This document shows, in pieces, positions 45,817 through 58,215 of a DNA stretch of 64,000 nt (positions within the stretch are counted from its first letter, which is position 1; the number at the start of each line of letters is the position of its first letter). Both the position numbers and the translations under genes were made by a program. Under the pieces are notes generated by a model. The model did no database searches. It was not told the origin of the DNA and saw only the letters and a program-made list of their open reading frames with translations. Source of the stretch: Citrus sinensis (taxonomy: Eukaryota > Streptophyta > Magnoliopsida > Sapindales > Rutaceae); NCBI RefSeq assembly GCF_022201045.2, contig NC_068561.1, positions 23,132,501-23,196,500 of the forward strand, read 5' to 3'.

Positions 45817-47860
45817 TGGGTTGACTAGGGGACAATAATTGAGTTGTAATGATATCATTTAAATTAGTTTAATGACACAGTTGCAGGCTGTGAAAAGTTT
45901 ATGTTGGAAGTTAGCAAATGATGAAATTAATTTTAAGTATCTGATCAGTAGATAACATCTTATCTTTCATTTGTCTTTGAAAAATATTATTGTAGTAGAA
46001 TTTTTCTGCATTTTGATATATGTAATGAAAAGTGAGACTGCAACCTTGTCTCACTTTTCACGGAGAGAATCTATCCTTCTTATTCTATGAACTTCTTGGG
46101 AATTAAAGATCATTTTTTAAATCTAAATCATCTACCAATAATTAATCGGCACAACCAATAGTAATGACGATGAGATATTGCACTAGATATAAGATTATCT
46201 ATGGAGTTATTATGTGCATTTTTGGTTAAAAAAGAAACAACTACATGTAATTGAGCAAGAACTCAGCTCATCGAGTGGGCGCTTGTTAAAACTTTTTGAT
46301 GTAAATGAGGTTCGGAGTTCAAATTAAACTTCTTGTACTAGCTACCACAAGTACATTACCAGCCAGTTAATTAAATGGATACTCAGAACTAATTTATAAC
46401 CTAAATTAACAAGACACAAGCAAGCTAGCGTCCATTAAAAGACATTCTTTAATTTCTTGGAAATCACCTGGATTGAAAGCTAAGCTAGCGTCCTCAATTC
46501 CATCCGTACTTAAAAAATTAATTAAACTAAGGTAATGTACTGTTGCTTGTTCAGGGTGAGAACATCTTTAAGATCTCTATACTACTATCTCAATGTTCTT
46601 TTCTTTAATTTGTCTGCTCGATCGATCAAAGAAGCTGGGGGATGTACCATTTAGCTCGTTCGAATTTTATTTAACAAGAATCACATGGAAAATCACATGC
46701 CAGTTCCATAGAAAGCGGTGTACTTTCCCAAAGATACTCAAATTGAATGAACCAAACCAACTCCCTGTCAATATTTGTAAAGAAAATCTTGACACTAGAA
46801 GACATGTTTTGATTGCTTTCACAACTTGTGAAATGCTATTTCAATGAAGTGGGTAAAATTTGTGGTATAGAAAAATGATCAAATATCTGTACTTGGATAA
46901 ATAATATATGCACTTGAAAATTAATTAACTTGTTGAATCAATGCCTTGTTCAACGTATATGTATTTGGCATAAGTTTACCATTTAATTATAAAAATATCC
47001 AGCTAGCCTGCTTGGACTCTAATAGAAGTATAGAACTCCATGCAGGCATTAATCAATTTATTGTGAAGAGATTAGGTGATGTTTCCCCGGCCAGAACGGC
47101 CAAAAGCAAAAAATTCTTTTGTAACCCTTAATTGGGTACTCTTCGTTTTATAATTACCCAATGATTGTTAACTTGTCCTTTTTACAAAATACAACATTAC
47201 AACATAAATTATCCTTTTGATCCACCAACGTACATTCAAAAGTCAACTAAATCATCGAATGCATTATACTTAATTATTTTAAAAAGGAAAAGAATCAATT
47301 TGCAAACGTTTTGGAGATCATGTATAAAATATACATTATAAAACTGTTACTTAAATCCAAATCCCATAAAGTTTGCATTTGTTTGTTTATAAAAATTAAT
47401 ATGTTACTCTAAAAAAGGCATCTATACATCTCAAGATCAAGATAAAACCAAAAAAAAAAGAAAAAAGACATCGAAACAGAGCGATCATGTAAATCAGCAG
47501 CTTATCTGCTTTACTTCATCTGACAGGATGAGATTCAATTCAAAGTACTTTGGATTATATATGCAGTTGCCTAAGATGAGCGCCTTATATCAGGATATGT
47601 ATATGCTAATGGACTTCCAAAGTATTGCAGTTTGACAACTAGCTATTTTTTTGCTTTCTTTGGAGTCTCTGACGCGTTGTTTCAGTATGTACTGTGATTT
47701 TGCTTATTATGGGTAAGGCTCAAGTTTTAAATTAATTAATGCATAATATTTGGGATTTTAGCTGATCTATATTCGAAGGTGGGATTGAAGGTTATTCCCT
47801 TGTTAAGAAAAAAGAGTAACAATCTCTCTTAGACAAAAGGAAGATTATGATCTAATTGGG
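45817..47860. other. RHD6-like 3' flank, part of duplicated unit
   Basis: Non-coding flank. Stretches near 46680-46755, 47128-47170 and 47361-47450 recur near 49345-49455, 49645-49690 and 49852-49925, placing them in a tandem duplication. No gene. Confidence 0.55.
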
Positions 47861-48196
47861 AATTAACAATTAAGAATGCAGCAAGCTGTTAAACATGCAA
47901 TACAGGCACTAGCACATGCCTGAAGTTGTTGAAAGCACGTAGGTTTAAACTCGAAAGATGAAATGATATGCTACTGGACTGGACCCCATGTGAGCTTAGG
48001 GAATGGCAGGGTGGATTTCTTATATATTTTATCTGCCTAGAAAATACTGCAATTATATTAGAGACAAGTAATTATGGCTTCATTTGATGGAATTTGACTT
48101 GGGTACTAAACTTTGAACCTTGTAATAATTCCTTTCAATATATTTATTATACGTATACAACGTGGTATTTCTCTGCAAAGCTAGGTAATTCTGTGG

Positions 48197-48775
48197 GATA
48201 GGAACTTCATTCTTTGATGGCCTTCAAATCTGGGTTCGATAATTGCTCAGCTTTGAGCAAAATGGTTACTAAATGACGGAATGGAACTTGAACTTGAATT
48301 AGAACAATCAAAAGTACTTCGACTCTGAACCTGGTCCCCGTTTATTGGAGGATTTTGACTCTGCTGCTGCTAGCAATTATGGCTTCATGATCAATGACAG
48401 TGCAAAGGAAAGTCTAGATCACAAGATGCTGGCAGCAGCCTTAAGCGTCTCAAGACGGAATTTTCTCAAATAACTTTCTCAAGTCTAGATCACAAGATGC
48501 TGGTAGCAGCCATCTTAACTTTCAGTGAGCTTAATTGACCATTTTCTTTTAACTTTCTTATGTGATGACTTCTCTTTGGTACACCTATCACAATGTCCTT
48601 TTATTTAAATGGTGCAGGTACTGGCGACAGACGAAGTTTGGGCGGTTGAAGGTGGTAAAGCTCCTGATATTTTCTCCAAGTAAGAGAAGCCATTGATGCC
48701 ATACGTACTCTCATCATCTCAAAGAGACAGGTCAGACCCAAGCTCAATGCAATGGGACAGATCAGTTGCAATCAT
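48197..48775 (+). pseudogene. Decayed tandem copy of the RHD6-like gene
   Basis: Pieces align to exon 1 (about 48200-48475: tttgagcaaaatg, gctagcaattatgg, ttcatgatcaat, cttaagcgtc) and to exon 5 (48618 onward: gtactggcgacagacgaag, ggtggtaaagctcctgatat, agccattgatgccat). Exons 2 to 4, which encode the basic helix-loop-helix domain, are absent. The exon 5 piece carries a frameshift soon after APDI and ends early at AAGTAA. A 32-bp exon 1 piece is itself repeated (about 48410 and 48483). The 3' flank (ttgatatatgtaatgaga, cttgtctcac) also matches the intact gene. No functional bHLH protein can be made. Confidence 0.9.
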
Positions 48776-50206
48776 TTTATCTTTCTTTGTCTATTTGAAG
48801 ATCTTGTAATGGATTTACGTGCACTTTGATATATGTAATGAGACTTGAGACTGCAAATCTGCAACACCTTGTCTCACTTTTTAAAGATACAATCTATCAT
48901 CTACTCTGTACTCATGGTAGTACTTGAAGGTACTTTCTTCATTAGATCCAATAAACCATCTAAATATTATTTGATATAAATTGTTTGCCACTATCTAATT
49001 TTCAATAATTCAATAATCCAAGATATATATACATGCAGGTTTAAACTAGAGCCTATCTATAAAGATTCAATCAAGCTCAGAGCTAACAAATTATGTGTAA
49101 TGTGTGCTCAACGTGAAGCAGCCGTACGGAACAGAAATGTATGTTGCTTAATTATTTATGGTGATGAAATGTAATGTTTAAGGTAGAAACATCAATGCTC
49201 TGAGTACGAGATCTCAATCAAATTCATTCAATATCGTGTTGTGTTGTGTGGTTAATTCATTCGTCTCTTAACTAATTTCATTCTAGAATTAGATGAGTGC
49301 GGGGAACCATTAAGGCATTAAGCACGTGCAGATTTAATAACAATCACATGGCTGATCACATGCCAAAGCCAATATCCATGCTAGGCGCTACATGCGTGTA
49401 CACATGTATGTACATTCCCAAAGAAATTAATTCATGATTCCTTGAAATTAATTGAATGAACCTACAATTATTATATGTCGTCGAAAATAAAAATTATGTG
49501 CATATATTAAGAAAAAAAATGTTTCTTTAATCTGTCTTGGTATAGACTCAACGCTTACTTTCTATTTCAAGAAATTTCCCGGAAAATCTTCGTGCCAGTG
49601 AAGCTTCGATTCTCTTTTCTTTACAATTAAATATTCTTTGGATTCCCCCAATTGGGGTTCTCTTCGTTTTATAATTGCCCAATGATTGATTATATTGTTT
49701 ACTCGTGCTTATCACAAAAAATAAGTAACAAGATAAAGATATTTTATTATATTCTCATACATTAAACTACTCACTCAAAATTCAACCGAGATCATCCATA
49801 TGCCATAAACTGGTTCGGACACTGCATATGTAAACTTATTGTTCCAACCTAAATCCCGTAAAGTTTACTGTTATTGTTTTTTAAATTGTTAAAAAGGTCA
49901 GTTGTTACATCTCGAGATCAATGCAAATTAATTAAGCACACAAAAGATTAACAAAGAAACATTAAAACACGGTAACTCAGAATGTTGTCTGCTTTTAGTT
50001 TAGATGGAATTAGGACGACTAAATTTATAGTGATAATAAAATTGCTTGATCGAAAAGTCTAAAAAGTCTAAGTTGATAGATAAGTATCCAACAATAACAT
50101 TAAAGATAACTCTTAATAGATTGGTTACTTCTTGTATAACGTGAGATAGAAGCTCGTTTATGAGCCGAAAGATAAAAGCATAAAAGCGAGCCGAGAATTT
50201 GAAAGG
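48776..50206. other. Pseudogene 3' flank, duplicated unit
   Basis: Continues the similarity to the flank of the intact gene until about 49955 and then becomes unique AT-rich DNA. No gene. Confidence 0.5.
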
Positions 50207-50890
50207 AAAAATATCAACCGTCCACCTATTTTCTCCAACTTTTTCAAAAATACACAATTTTTTTTTTTGGAATCCACTTAAATTTACATTTTGTTTCACT
50301 TTTCCACTGCCATTTTGAATCCGTTAAAAAAGACTAACAGAAACTTAACCAAATGACCATTTTACCCCCCCCCCCCCAAAATAAAAATTACAATTTCACC
50401 CTAAAAACGTAAAAAATAATCAGATTAAATCTGATTATTTTCCCCATCGGTCAATAAAGAAATTAATTCCACAACCATCAAATGCGGGGTTTTTTTTTTA
50501 ATTATATCTGTAATTAGAATGTTAAATTTTAACAGTAATATTAGAAATAACCCAATCTCGCAAACCATCAATTGAATTTAAGATAAATAGAGTTTTATTA
50601 TTTATTGAGTTATAGTAGTTAAGATTTTTTTGTACTTCATTAACGTACCGATAATGATATTCATCAAACGAAAATTACAAACATAATTTTTCGTTAGTTT
50701 TATTATTCATTGAGTTTTGGGGGATAAAATGGTCATTTTGTTAAGTTTTCGTTAGTTTTCTTAACGGATTCCAAACGGAATTGGAAAAGTGAAATAAAAT
50801 GTAACTTTAGGTGGATTCCAGTAATAAAAAAAAAGAATTGTGTATTTTTAAAAAAGGTTTGAAAAAGCAGGTGGACGGTAGATATTTTTT
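50207..50890. mobile_element. Foldback TIR element (MITE)
   Basis: Inverted repeats of about 165 bp: left arm 50207-50368 (accgtccacct, aaaatacacaatt, ggaatccactta, aaatgaccatttta) and right arm 50719-50890 in reverse complement. About 350 bp between them have no coding capacity. Arms are roughly 85 percent alike by eye. A poly-C tract lies at the inner edge of the left arm. Target duplication not resolved; superfamily unknown. It lies between the second and third units of the RHD6-like array. Confidence 0.75.
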
Positions 50891-51049
50891 CAATTTGAAA
50901 AGGAGCTTGTATGTAGGTAGAACAATAGGAGAAATCGAACTTGAAACCTTCATTAAATTGATAAGAAAAGGCTCAACACAAGTATTAAATATAGATCTTA
51001 TGAATAGGCCGTAGTTAATTTAGGGCATGCATTGTTATTGTGGTAAGCA

Positions 51050-51250
51050 CATTAAAAAGAAGATTATAATTGGGAAATACGACAAGCTGTTAAGCATGAA
51101 ATAGCACATGCTTGTAGGAGTTGAAAGCACGTAGTTTAAACTTGAGAGATGATGCTGCGGGCAGGTATTGTGTCATGTGAGCAAAGGAATGGCAGGATGG
51201 ACTTCAATTTTATTTTATGTACTTTGAAAATACTTTATAAATTATTGCCA
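51050..51250. repeat. Third partial unit of RHD6-like array
   Basis: The stretch acaagctgttaagcatgaaa, gttgaaagcacgtag, gagcaaaggaatggcagg matches the DNA upstream of the pseudogene at 47880-48060. No exon sequence follows, so this is a truncated copy of upstream DNA only. Confidence 0.7.
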
Positions 51251-51962
51251 CGTGCTAGAGATCTCTTAATACAACGTAAAGCTGGAATGGAATTGAGTGG
51301 TTGATGGCCGGCGCTCATAACTCCATGTGATTGATTGAATTGGTGAGAACTGAGAAGTGAGAAGGGTCAGTCTACTTTACAACTCACCACACACACACAC
51401 ACAATGTAGTTGTTGGAGTTTTGAATATATATATATTTCAATTCCTATCAAATTATTGTTTCAATATGTATGATTAACCATTGCTTATATGGTGCTATGT
51501 ATTATTATTATTTTCTTTCACTGACCCTTCTATAGAATGATTCCTTAGTTTAATATGTAAGTTACTTTTATTCCAATATAGACACCAAGGTAGATTTCTC
51601 ATCGCAGCAACCCAAATATTAGATAGTAATAAACATGAACCCTTAATTAAATCTGTTAATGGGTTGGTCTGGATGAGTTGGGAAGTAGATTACAAGTTTG
51701 TCAACTTACACAAAATTTAGTTTTGAAAGCTCATCATAGTTTGCTAATTCTCCAGGTTTTCAGGATCAATTAATAATGATAAAATTGAACTTTAAGTAAA
51801 AGCAAAGCTCAATTGATCCCTGAAGGCGAGGCCGAGGCGGGGGTTGAAAAAGGGCAAAAAGAAAAAAGATGGTAGCTACTGGATTTGTGGGTTAATTAAG
51901 TGGGCCGAGGTTAGTTTGAACCTACTGGGCTAGGAGTTCCATACATCTTACAGAATTCAGTC
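51251..51962. other. Intergenic DNA
   Basis: AT-rich sequence with a short CA repeat near 51388-51403. No gene seen. Confidence 0.4.
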
Positions 51963-52106
51963 CACGTGCAAATCACGTGAGATAATGACAAATCAGCTTC
52001 CGAAATCAGGTGATAGTGAAGTCCAATGGGAACAGAGATTTCACGTGTTTGGTCGAATCATTTTCCACGTGTCGAGATACTTAACGTAAGCAACTTCTAA
52101 CACGTG
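51963..52106. promoter_or_regulatory. Cluster of five G-boxes
   Basis: Perfect CACGTG palindromes at 51963-51968, 51974-51979, 52042-52047, 52066-52071 and 52101-52106. CACGTG is the core of G-box and ABRE elements bound by bHLH, bZIP and BZR factors. No gene start is recognised within several hundred bases on either side. Regulatory role is inference. Confidence 0.6.
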
Positions 52107-53659
52107 GTCAAGAAACTAGGACGGAAACGAGAACGAAAACTTAACCTGTCGTTTGCAGATTCCCTTTTGAAACGTTTTCTGTTTGCTTTTAATGGAGATC
52201 ATACATTCATATTCTCACAAAAAACAATGAAACGATTGTTCATATTATCAAGTATTACAAATTCAGTAGTTTTAACGTTCACTTGAAAAATAGTAAATCC
52301 CGTAACATCCCATGTGTTTTATCGGTTTATTTAATAAACCTTCCCATTTTAAAATCACAGATCATTTTTTTTTTTTCATTGGTGAAGCGTGAGAGAAAGT
52401 TTAAGTGTGATGCGAATATGCCAATCCATCCGAAATTTCAATGAAACAACGTGCTGACTTATGTTGTAACCAGACAAAATCATTGCAACTGTGAGAATTA
52501 AAATGAAACGAGAGTGCAAGAATCAGTAAGTAGTCACTTCACACTTCCTTAATTTCACAACTCAAGTTGGTTGCCAGGGTTGATCCGTTGGATGCATACT
52601 GCTAAATCTTAAATAATTGTAACAATCGTCCACTCAACGGTTTTAGAGACTGCTCTAAAATAACTAGAGCTGGGTTATAATTATGTCAGTGTCAAATTTA
52701 AATAAATACATATATAACTCCTTTATTATTCTTGTTAAAATATTAAAACTCGTATATGGTTTGTTTATTACTCGTGTTTACCTCTTTATATAATATAAAA
52801 AAAATTAAACTTTAATTTAAAAATGTCAATATTATTCTTTAAATATATGTCATAAATAAGCTAAAATAAATTAAATATAACACGAATAAGTTTATAATAC
52901 AATATAAATATAATAAGAAATAATTAATTTAGTGTTTAGTATATATATTAGTTTATTTTTATATAATATTATTATATATTAATTGATATTTGTATCATAA
53001 ATATGTAATTATTGAGTTTATTCAATACATATCACGTCAATATTTTCAATGTAAACAATAAAAAATATATCGTATTGTATACATAACGATAATTATGTCA
53101 TAAACCCATTATTAACGTCCCTAATTATTGTACAGTACAGACAGAAATTATAGAAGGTCGGTAGATCAACCACATTATTCCACGTTGCTTCAATAATTAA
53201 CACCTCCAATTATAAGGGTATTGTTCTATTGTACGCAAATTTCTCAATTTTTGATTTTGGTGACGCCCATCACATCAAAGGAAAAATATCTCCCAGCTTC
53301 GTCGTGCATATCCTTAACAGTGTTCTTTTTTTTTTTTTTTTTTTATAGTCCATCATACTAGAAATCTTTTCTTTCTTCACTGCTCTGTCCACGTGTTGGC
53401 TGCCTCCCTTGTTAGATTTTCTGATCAAATGTTCATTTTTAAATAAGGCAGGTAACGTTAGACTGTTGAAATCCGATGAATCATTCACATTTTTTCAAAA
53501 TAAAAATAGAAGGAACCAGTCTCTTCCGAGACATCCGATCAATTGAAAGGGACCACAAGCAAGAAAGATTTAAACCCAAAAAAGGGGTTTTTTTTTGGGT
53601 AAATTTTTTTTTTTCTTTTCTTTTTTGTGATCATCGGTGAATACTAAAAGAATTGATAG
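52107..53659. other. AT-rich intergenic DNA
   Basis: Very AT-rich, with T runs near 52365 and 53327. No gene or clear element. Confidence 0.45.
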
Positions 53660-53660
53660 G

Positions 53661-54316
53661 CTATGTTCAGAAGTTGTGATTAAGTGTAAGATTAGATTAA
53701 TTATTTATTATATGTTTGACAAGCTTCACTTTGAATTAGATTATAAAATTAAATTTGATTTTTTTTTGTTTTTAAAGAATTTAAATTTAGTTTTAAGATC
53801 GTAGGATTAGCAATCCCAATTTACACATGAATTTAGTTAGAATTAATTTTAAAAATAACTCTCTAGTTAATCAACCATTACTTCTATATCTAATGTAATA
53901 TTTAATTTAGTAATCACTATATTAAAATTAATTATGAAAATTAATAATATCAGTAGTCGGTTGCTTTATATCACTCTAAATAATTTGCTAACTTTTTGAT
54001 AAAATAAAACATATTGAAAATAGGTAATTATGACTACCTAATAACTAAATTTGCTATATATTTAATTTTTTATTAATCGTCTCTTAAAGTAATTTTAATA
54101 AGTATTTTATTATTAAGCATTCATGAATAGTTCATATTTATGTTTAAATGTCAACTTAAATGTTATTTAATATCATTTAAATATAACTTGACATAGTCTA
54201 ATTTGATATTGAACTAAATATAAGACAATATCATATAATACAGTCTAATCTAATCAAATTTAATCCATTTAAATCCTAATAATTAGTTTAATCTAATCAT
54301 ACGTGTCAAATGTAGC
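53661..54316. mobile_element. Possible TIR element
   Basis: Left end ggctatgttcag, then gattagattaatta, and right end in reverse complement (ggctacatttga, gattagattaaactaatta) suggest imperfect terminal inverted repeats of about 50 bp. No coding capacity or clear target duplication. Confidence 0.4.
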
Positions 54317-54515
54317 CATAATCCCTCTGAACTTTGTAAAGCAAACAAAATTTAATCCATTCATTCTTTTTTGAGAGAAATTATATTTAGGTAGAAATGA
54401 GAAAACAACAGCTTGAATTGAGTGATGCTCGCGTAGTATCTAAGAATATCAAATCAATGCATGTATTATATCCAATATTAGTAATATTATTTAGAAAAAT
54501 TATCCCCCGACCACC

Positions 54516-54850
54516 TTAAGAATATCAAAAGTGCAAATGCCCACTACAATTATGGATAATATCACAAAAGCTCGTCAAGTTTTATGTTTATATCATCTAA
54601 CTATTTTTTTCCCATTAATTCGGATGTCTATCGTTAAAAATTTTAAGATAAAAAACTATTTTGTCCTTGGATTCATTTAAGAAGGGATTTTAGGAGGGTT
54701 TAGAGGTAAAATATTCTGTAATTTGAAATTCCTTAATGGTAATTAATGGAGTTGATGGAAAAGTAATTAGTTGATATAAAACTAAAACTTAAAGCGATTT
54801 TGAGATTTATTAAAAACGTCTAGTGACTTTTATATTTTTGATATTCTTAC
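54516..54850. mobile_element. Foldback MITE
   Basis: Inverted repeats of about 105-110 bp: left 54516-54620 (taagaatatcaaaa, agctcgtcaagtttta, tatatcatctaacta) and right 54741-54850 in reverse complement. The core between them is about 120 bp. No coding capacity; target duplication not resolved. Confidence 0.65.
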
Positions 54851-57800
54851 CATGGATGGGGCCAATATCCCTATTTATACTATGCTTCCTCAAGAACTGG
54901 ACTCGGATTATTTACTATGTTACTATAATCTTCTTCTTTCATTTTAGCAGAGGTTTTGATGTGATGAAACGAAGAACTGATATCAATTCAAAATCAAAGA
55001 GAGAAGCGCTCAATTTTTAATTTTTAATTTAAAAATGTGTAGAAGACCAATAATTATGGATTTGATAATAATATAGTAAGATAAGACAATTCGAACATGT
55101 GGTATAATTTGGTTGAACGGTCTCCTTTCTTTCTTAAATCTCAATGCCTTGAGAGAATAGAAAAGAGTGGTCACGGTGTAATATTGAAAATTCAAACGCT
55201 TGATATCGAGTAAGAAAAAGACATGCAAATTGTATTGTATGCATTAATTTAAGAGCAACACTGGAAACCCTACAAAATAATTCAGAAAAAAAAGGACTTT
55301 TAAATTGAGTGCATTAATTATCCTGTAGGTTACGGTTGTCCATCAAATTTCTCTTTAAAATAGAAAAAGACATCAAAACAATTATTTATATATGTGTGTG
55401 TGTGGGGACATATATCCTCCATTAGTGATTAACTGTTCAATATGCCCTTACTTATGTTGAATCATTTTAGAGAAACACATATACATGCCCACCTGTTGAA
55501 ATAGTAACAAATTCAGAATCTTTGTTATTGGATGATTATTCTTTGGTGTGTACCAATATGCTCATTTTAGATATGCCTTTTACTGATCACAAATAAATTA
55601 ATTTCTTCTAATCCCACCATTCTTATGCCCAAAGTAGGCTTTGAATGAGTCTCAAGTCGTTTTAATAACCTTATAACTTTTAGAGTGTTGCTTTAATTAG
55701 AATAATCGGAAGACCAACTTGCTTTGCTTTAACTTTAGTTTACCTAAAAAATAAAGAAATACATTTACAGCTGCTCATTCAAAAAAAAAAAAAAGACCAA
55801 TCAAATTGTAAAACATACACGTAAATCCTAAGTGAAAGGTAACGTATACAAGAAAAGCTTCAAAGATATAGAACCTTCTTTACAAAATATCTAAGCCCTT
55901 TAAAAGAATTCATCCATCTTTTTTCTTTTTTTTTTATTCTTCTTCTTCTTCTTCTTCTTCTTTTTGGTTTATTTTTCCTGCTTACATAATTATAGCCTAA
56001 ATGCTTCAAATGCATATGGAGAACTTGTACTCAAAGAACCCCGCACGTGGCAAAAGTTGATTGAGAGCTGAAAAGAAGAACCCCATGACCCCTCCCGCTC
56101 TGCTGAGATTATAAAATAAATTAATTTGCTTGGCTTTCCCTTTTTTTGAGCATGAAGTGCGTTGTTCGGGTGATGGCGATGACTGATGATGATGCATCCA
56201 GAGCGGAACATATTGTTTTCATCATTTTAATTGAGCAATTAATTCATGCTTTTAGCTAGCATCATATTTTTGGTGTCATTTGAAATTGAAAGAACGAGAG
56301 ATTAATTAAGATATGGTCCAAATTGGGCTCACCATACAAGGGGGGTGGGGTTTTAGATCGAACTTAGTTAATATGCGTTGAACTACCAAAAAATATATAT
56401 ATGTATATATATAGACACATACACACACATACATGATACATACATATATACATATACACTCTTATACCCTCTTCCTTTCTCTTCTTTTAGTTTTCTTGTC
56501 GAGGTTTGTGTTTGGCAAAAAAATATTAGCCCTTTTTTTCACGTTGTCAATTACATCTGATCGATGAAAAGAAAAATGAAAAACAAGAGAGCCGAATATA
56601 TTCATTTGCTGATAATTGTTAAAAAGAAAATATTCGACGTAGGGGCCATATATTATTAATAATTACAATCGCAGTACATATTTGAAATAAAAAAGAGCTT
56701 TTTTTTTTTTTTGAGTCTATTATATATAAAAAGGAGTTTTACATGCAACATGCAAATAAAATCAACGAGGCCGCACTGTTGAAAATGAGAAGGTTTGAAG
56801 TTTATTCGTTTGAACGAAGCGTTCGGCAAGGCAACAAATGCTGAGTGAGGGGGAGATGCATATACTTTTGTTCGGATTTTACTCACGTGGGCTGTGGCTG
56901 AAAATGGCCTGCATGTGGAGGAAATTGTGGAATGGGAGTCATGCAGCTCAAGAAAAAGTAGCCCATTTCTTAACGTTGATTTCTGATTTCTTACTTTTCT
57001 ATTTTGTATGACCATTTTAACAATACCAATGCCATTGTCGTTTCTTTCCTGAATTAACACACTTAGTTATAGGAGTAAATGCCGATTATGAGTGATAATC
57101 AACTTAATTTGAAGCTTAAATTGTTAGGTAAGTGTCAAACATTAAATGTTGAGTTAATGCTAATGGGCCCTTAATGTAAGATCTAGGCTTAGTGAATTTC
57201 AATTGAGATCGATGTAAGTTTAAATTTAAGATTAAGATCCGTAATATTGACTAATTAAGATTACGGATCTTTTAAATGAATTCATACAAAAGTAAGGTTA
57301 TGAGAATTGTTATATTCTAACAATACACAAATATACAAAATTGCAAATATGAATACAAAATTTATATGTCCAAATAGTGTGAGATTTGACGGGTTGTTAA
57401 TTATTAGGCTTAATACAACTATAGTCACCAATTTGTACAAATATTAGTTGCAATATAAAGTTATTAAGATCTGAACCTCTAAATTAATCTTATAATACTG
57501 CAATTTAAATATATAAGTTTAAAACATGTGGAATAATATCATTCATTCCTTTTTCTTAATCAATGATGTTAGACCTACGAATTGTCTAAAAAAAACTAAT
57601 TAATATATATATATATGACATATGTTATTAAATTAAATTTAATAATTATTTAAATGGTGGTTTTATAGATATATATATATATATATATATACATATACAC
57701 ACACATGTTGCTCAGGCGTACTCTAGAATTTTTCATATTTTATAAACTCTTTTTTGGCCGTTGAAAATTTGTAGTAATATAAAAATATAAATAAAAGGGT

Positions 57801-58215
57801 AAAGGCACAGTCGTTTTCGTCATCATTTTAATTAGGCAACCAGAACCTGGATTCTAGAGCAAATCAAAGCCTAAACGCAAACGAAACCAAACACTTAAAT
57901 AAAATTTAATCATTTAAAAAAAAAAACTACCACCTTAGAAAGGCATTTTAACCAACACCAACTGGACCCCCCCCCCCTCCCCCAATCCTTTTTTTTTTTT
58001 AATTTTTTTTTAATTGTTTTAATCCGTTGCTTAACGCCAACACCACACCACAACCAGACACATATAACAATAACACAAACACCACACTTCTTTCTACGTC
58101 TCTCCCTCCTTTGAATCATCCGGATTTTTTTTTCTCTCTCTCTCTCGTGTCAAATCCCCTCGAAACGAAAACAGAAACAGCAAACTAATACGGTGCCGAG
58201 CCAGCAGCCGACCCG
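54851..58215. other. Intergenic DNA before ARM gene
   Basis: AT-rich, with a TTC repeat (55938-55961), TA/CA microsatellites (56393-56460, 57666-57705) and a C-rich tract (57967-57983). The last 200 bases are probably the ARM gene leader, with a CT repeat near 58133-58146. No other gene is supported. Confidence 0.5.

Noticed and set aside
46255-46340. Possible tRNA-like head (box B-like gagttcaaatt)
   Set aside because: Box A is poor, with no poly(A) or target duplication.
56656-57060. 134-codon minus-strand frame
   Set aside because: No recognisable domain, AT-rich ends and no plausible promoter or splice partner.
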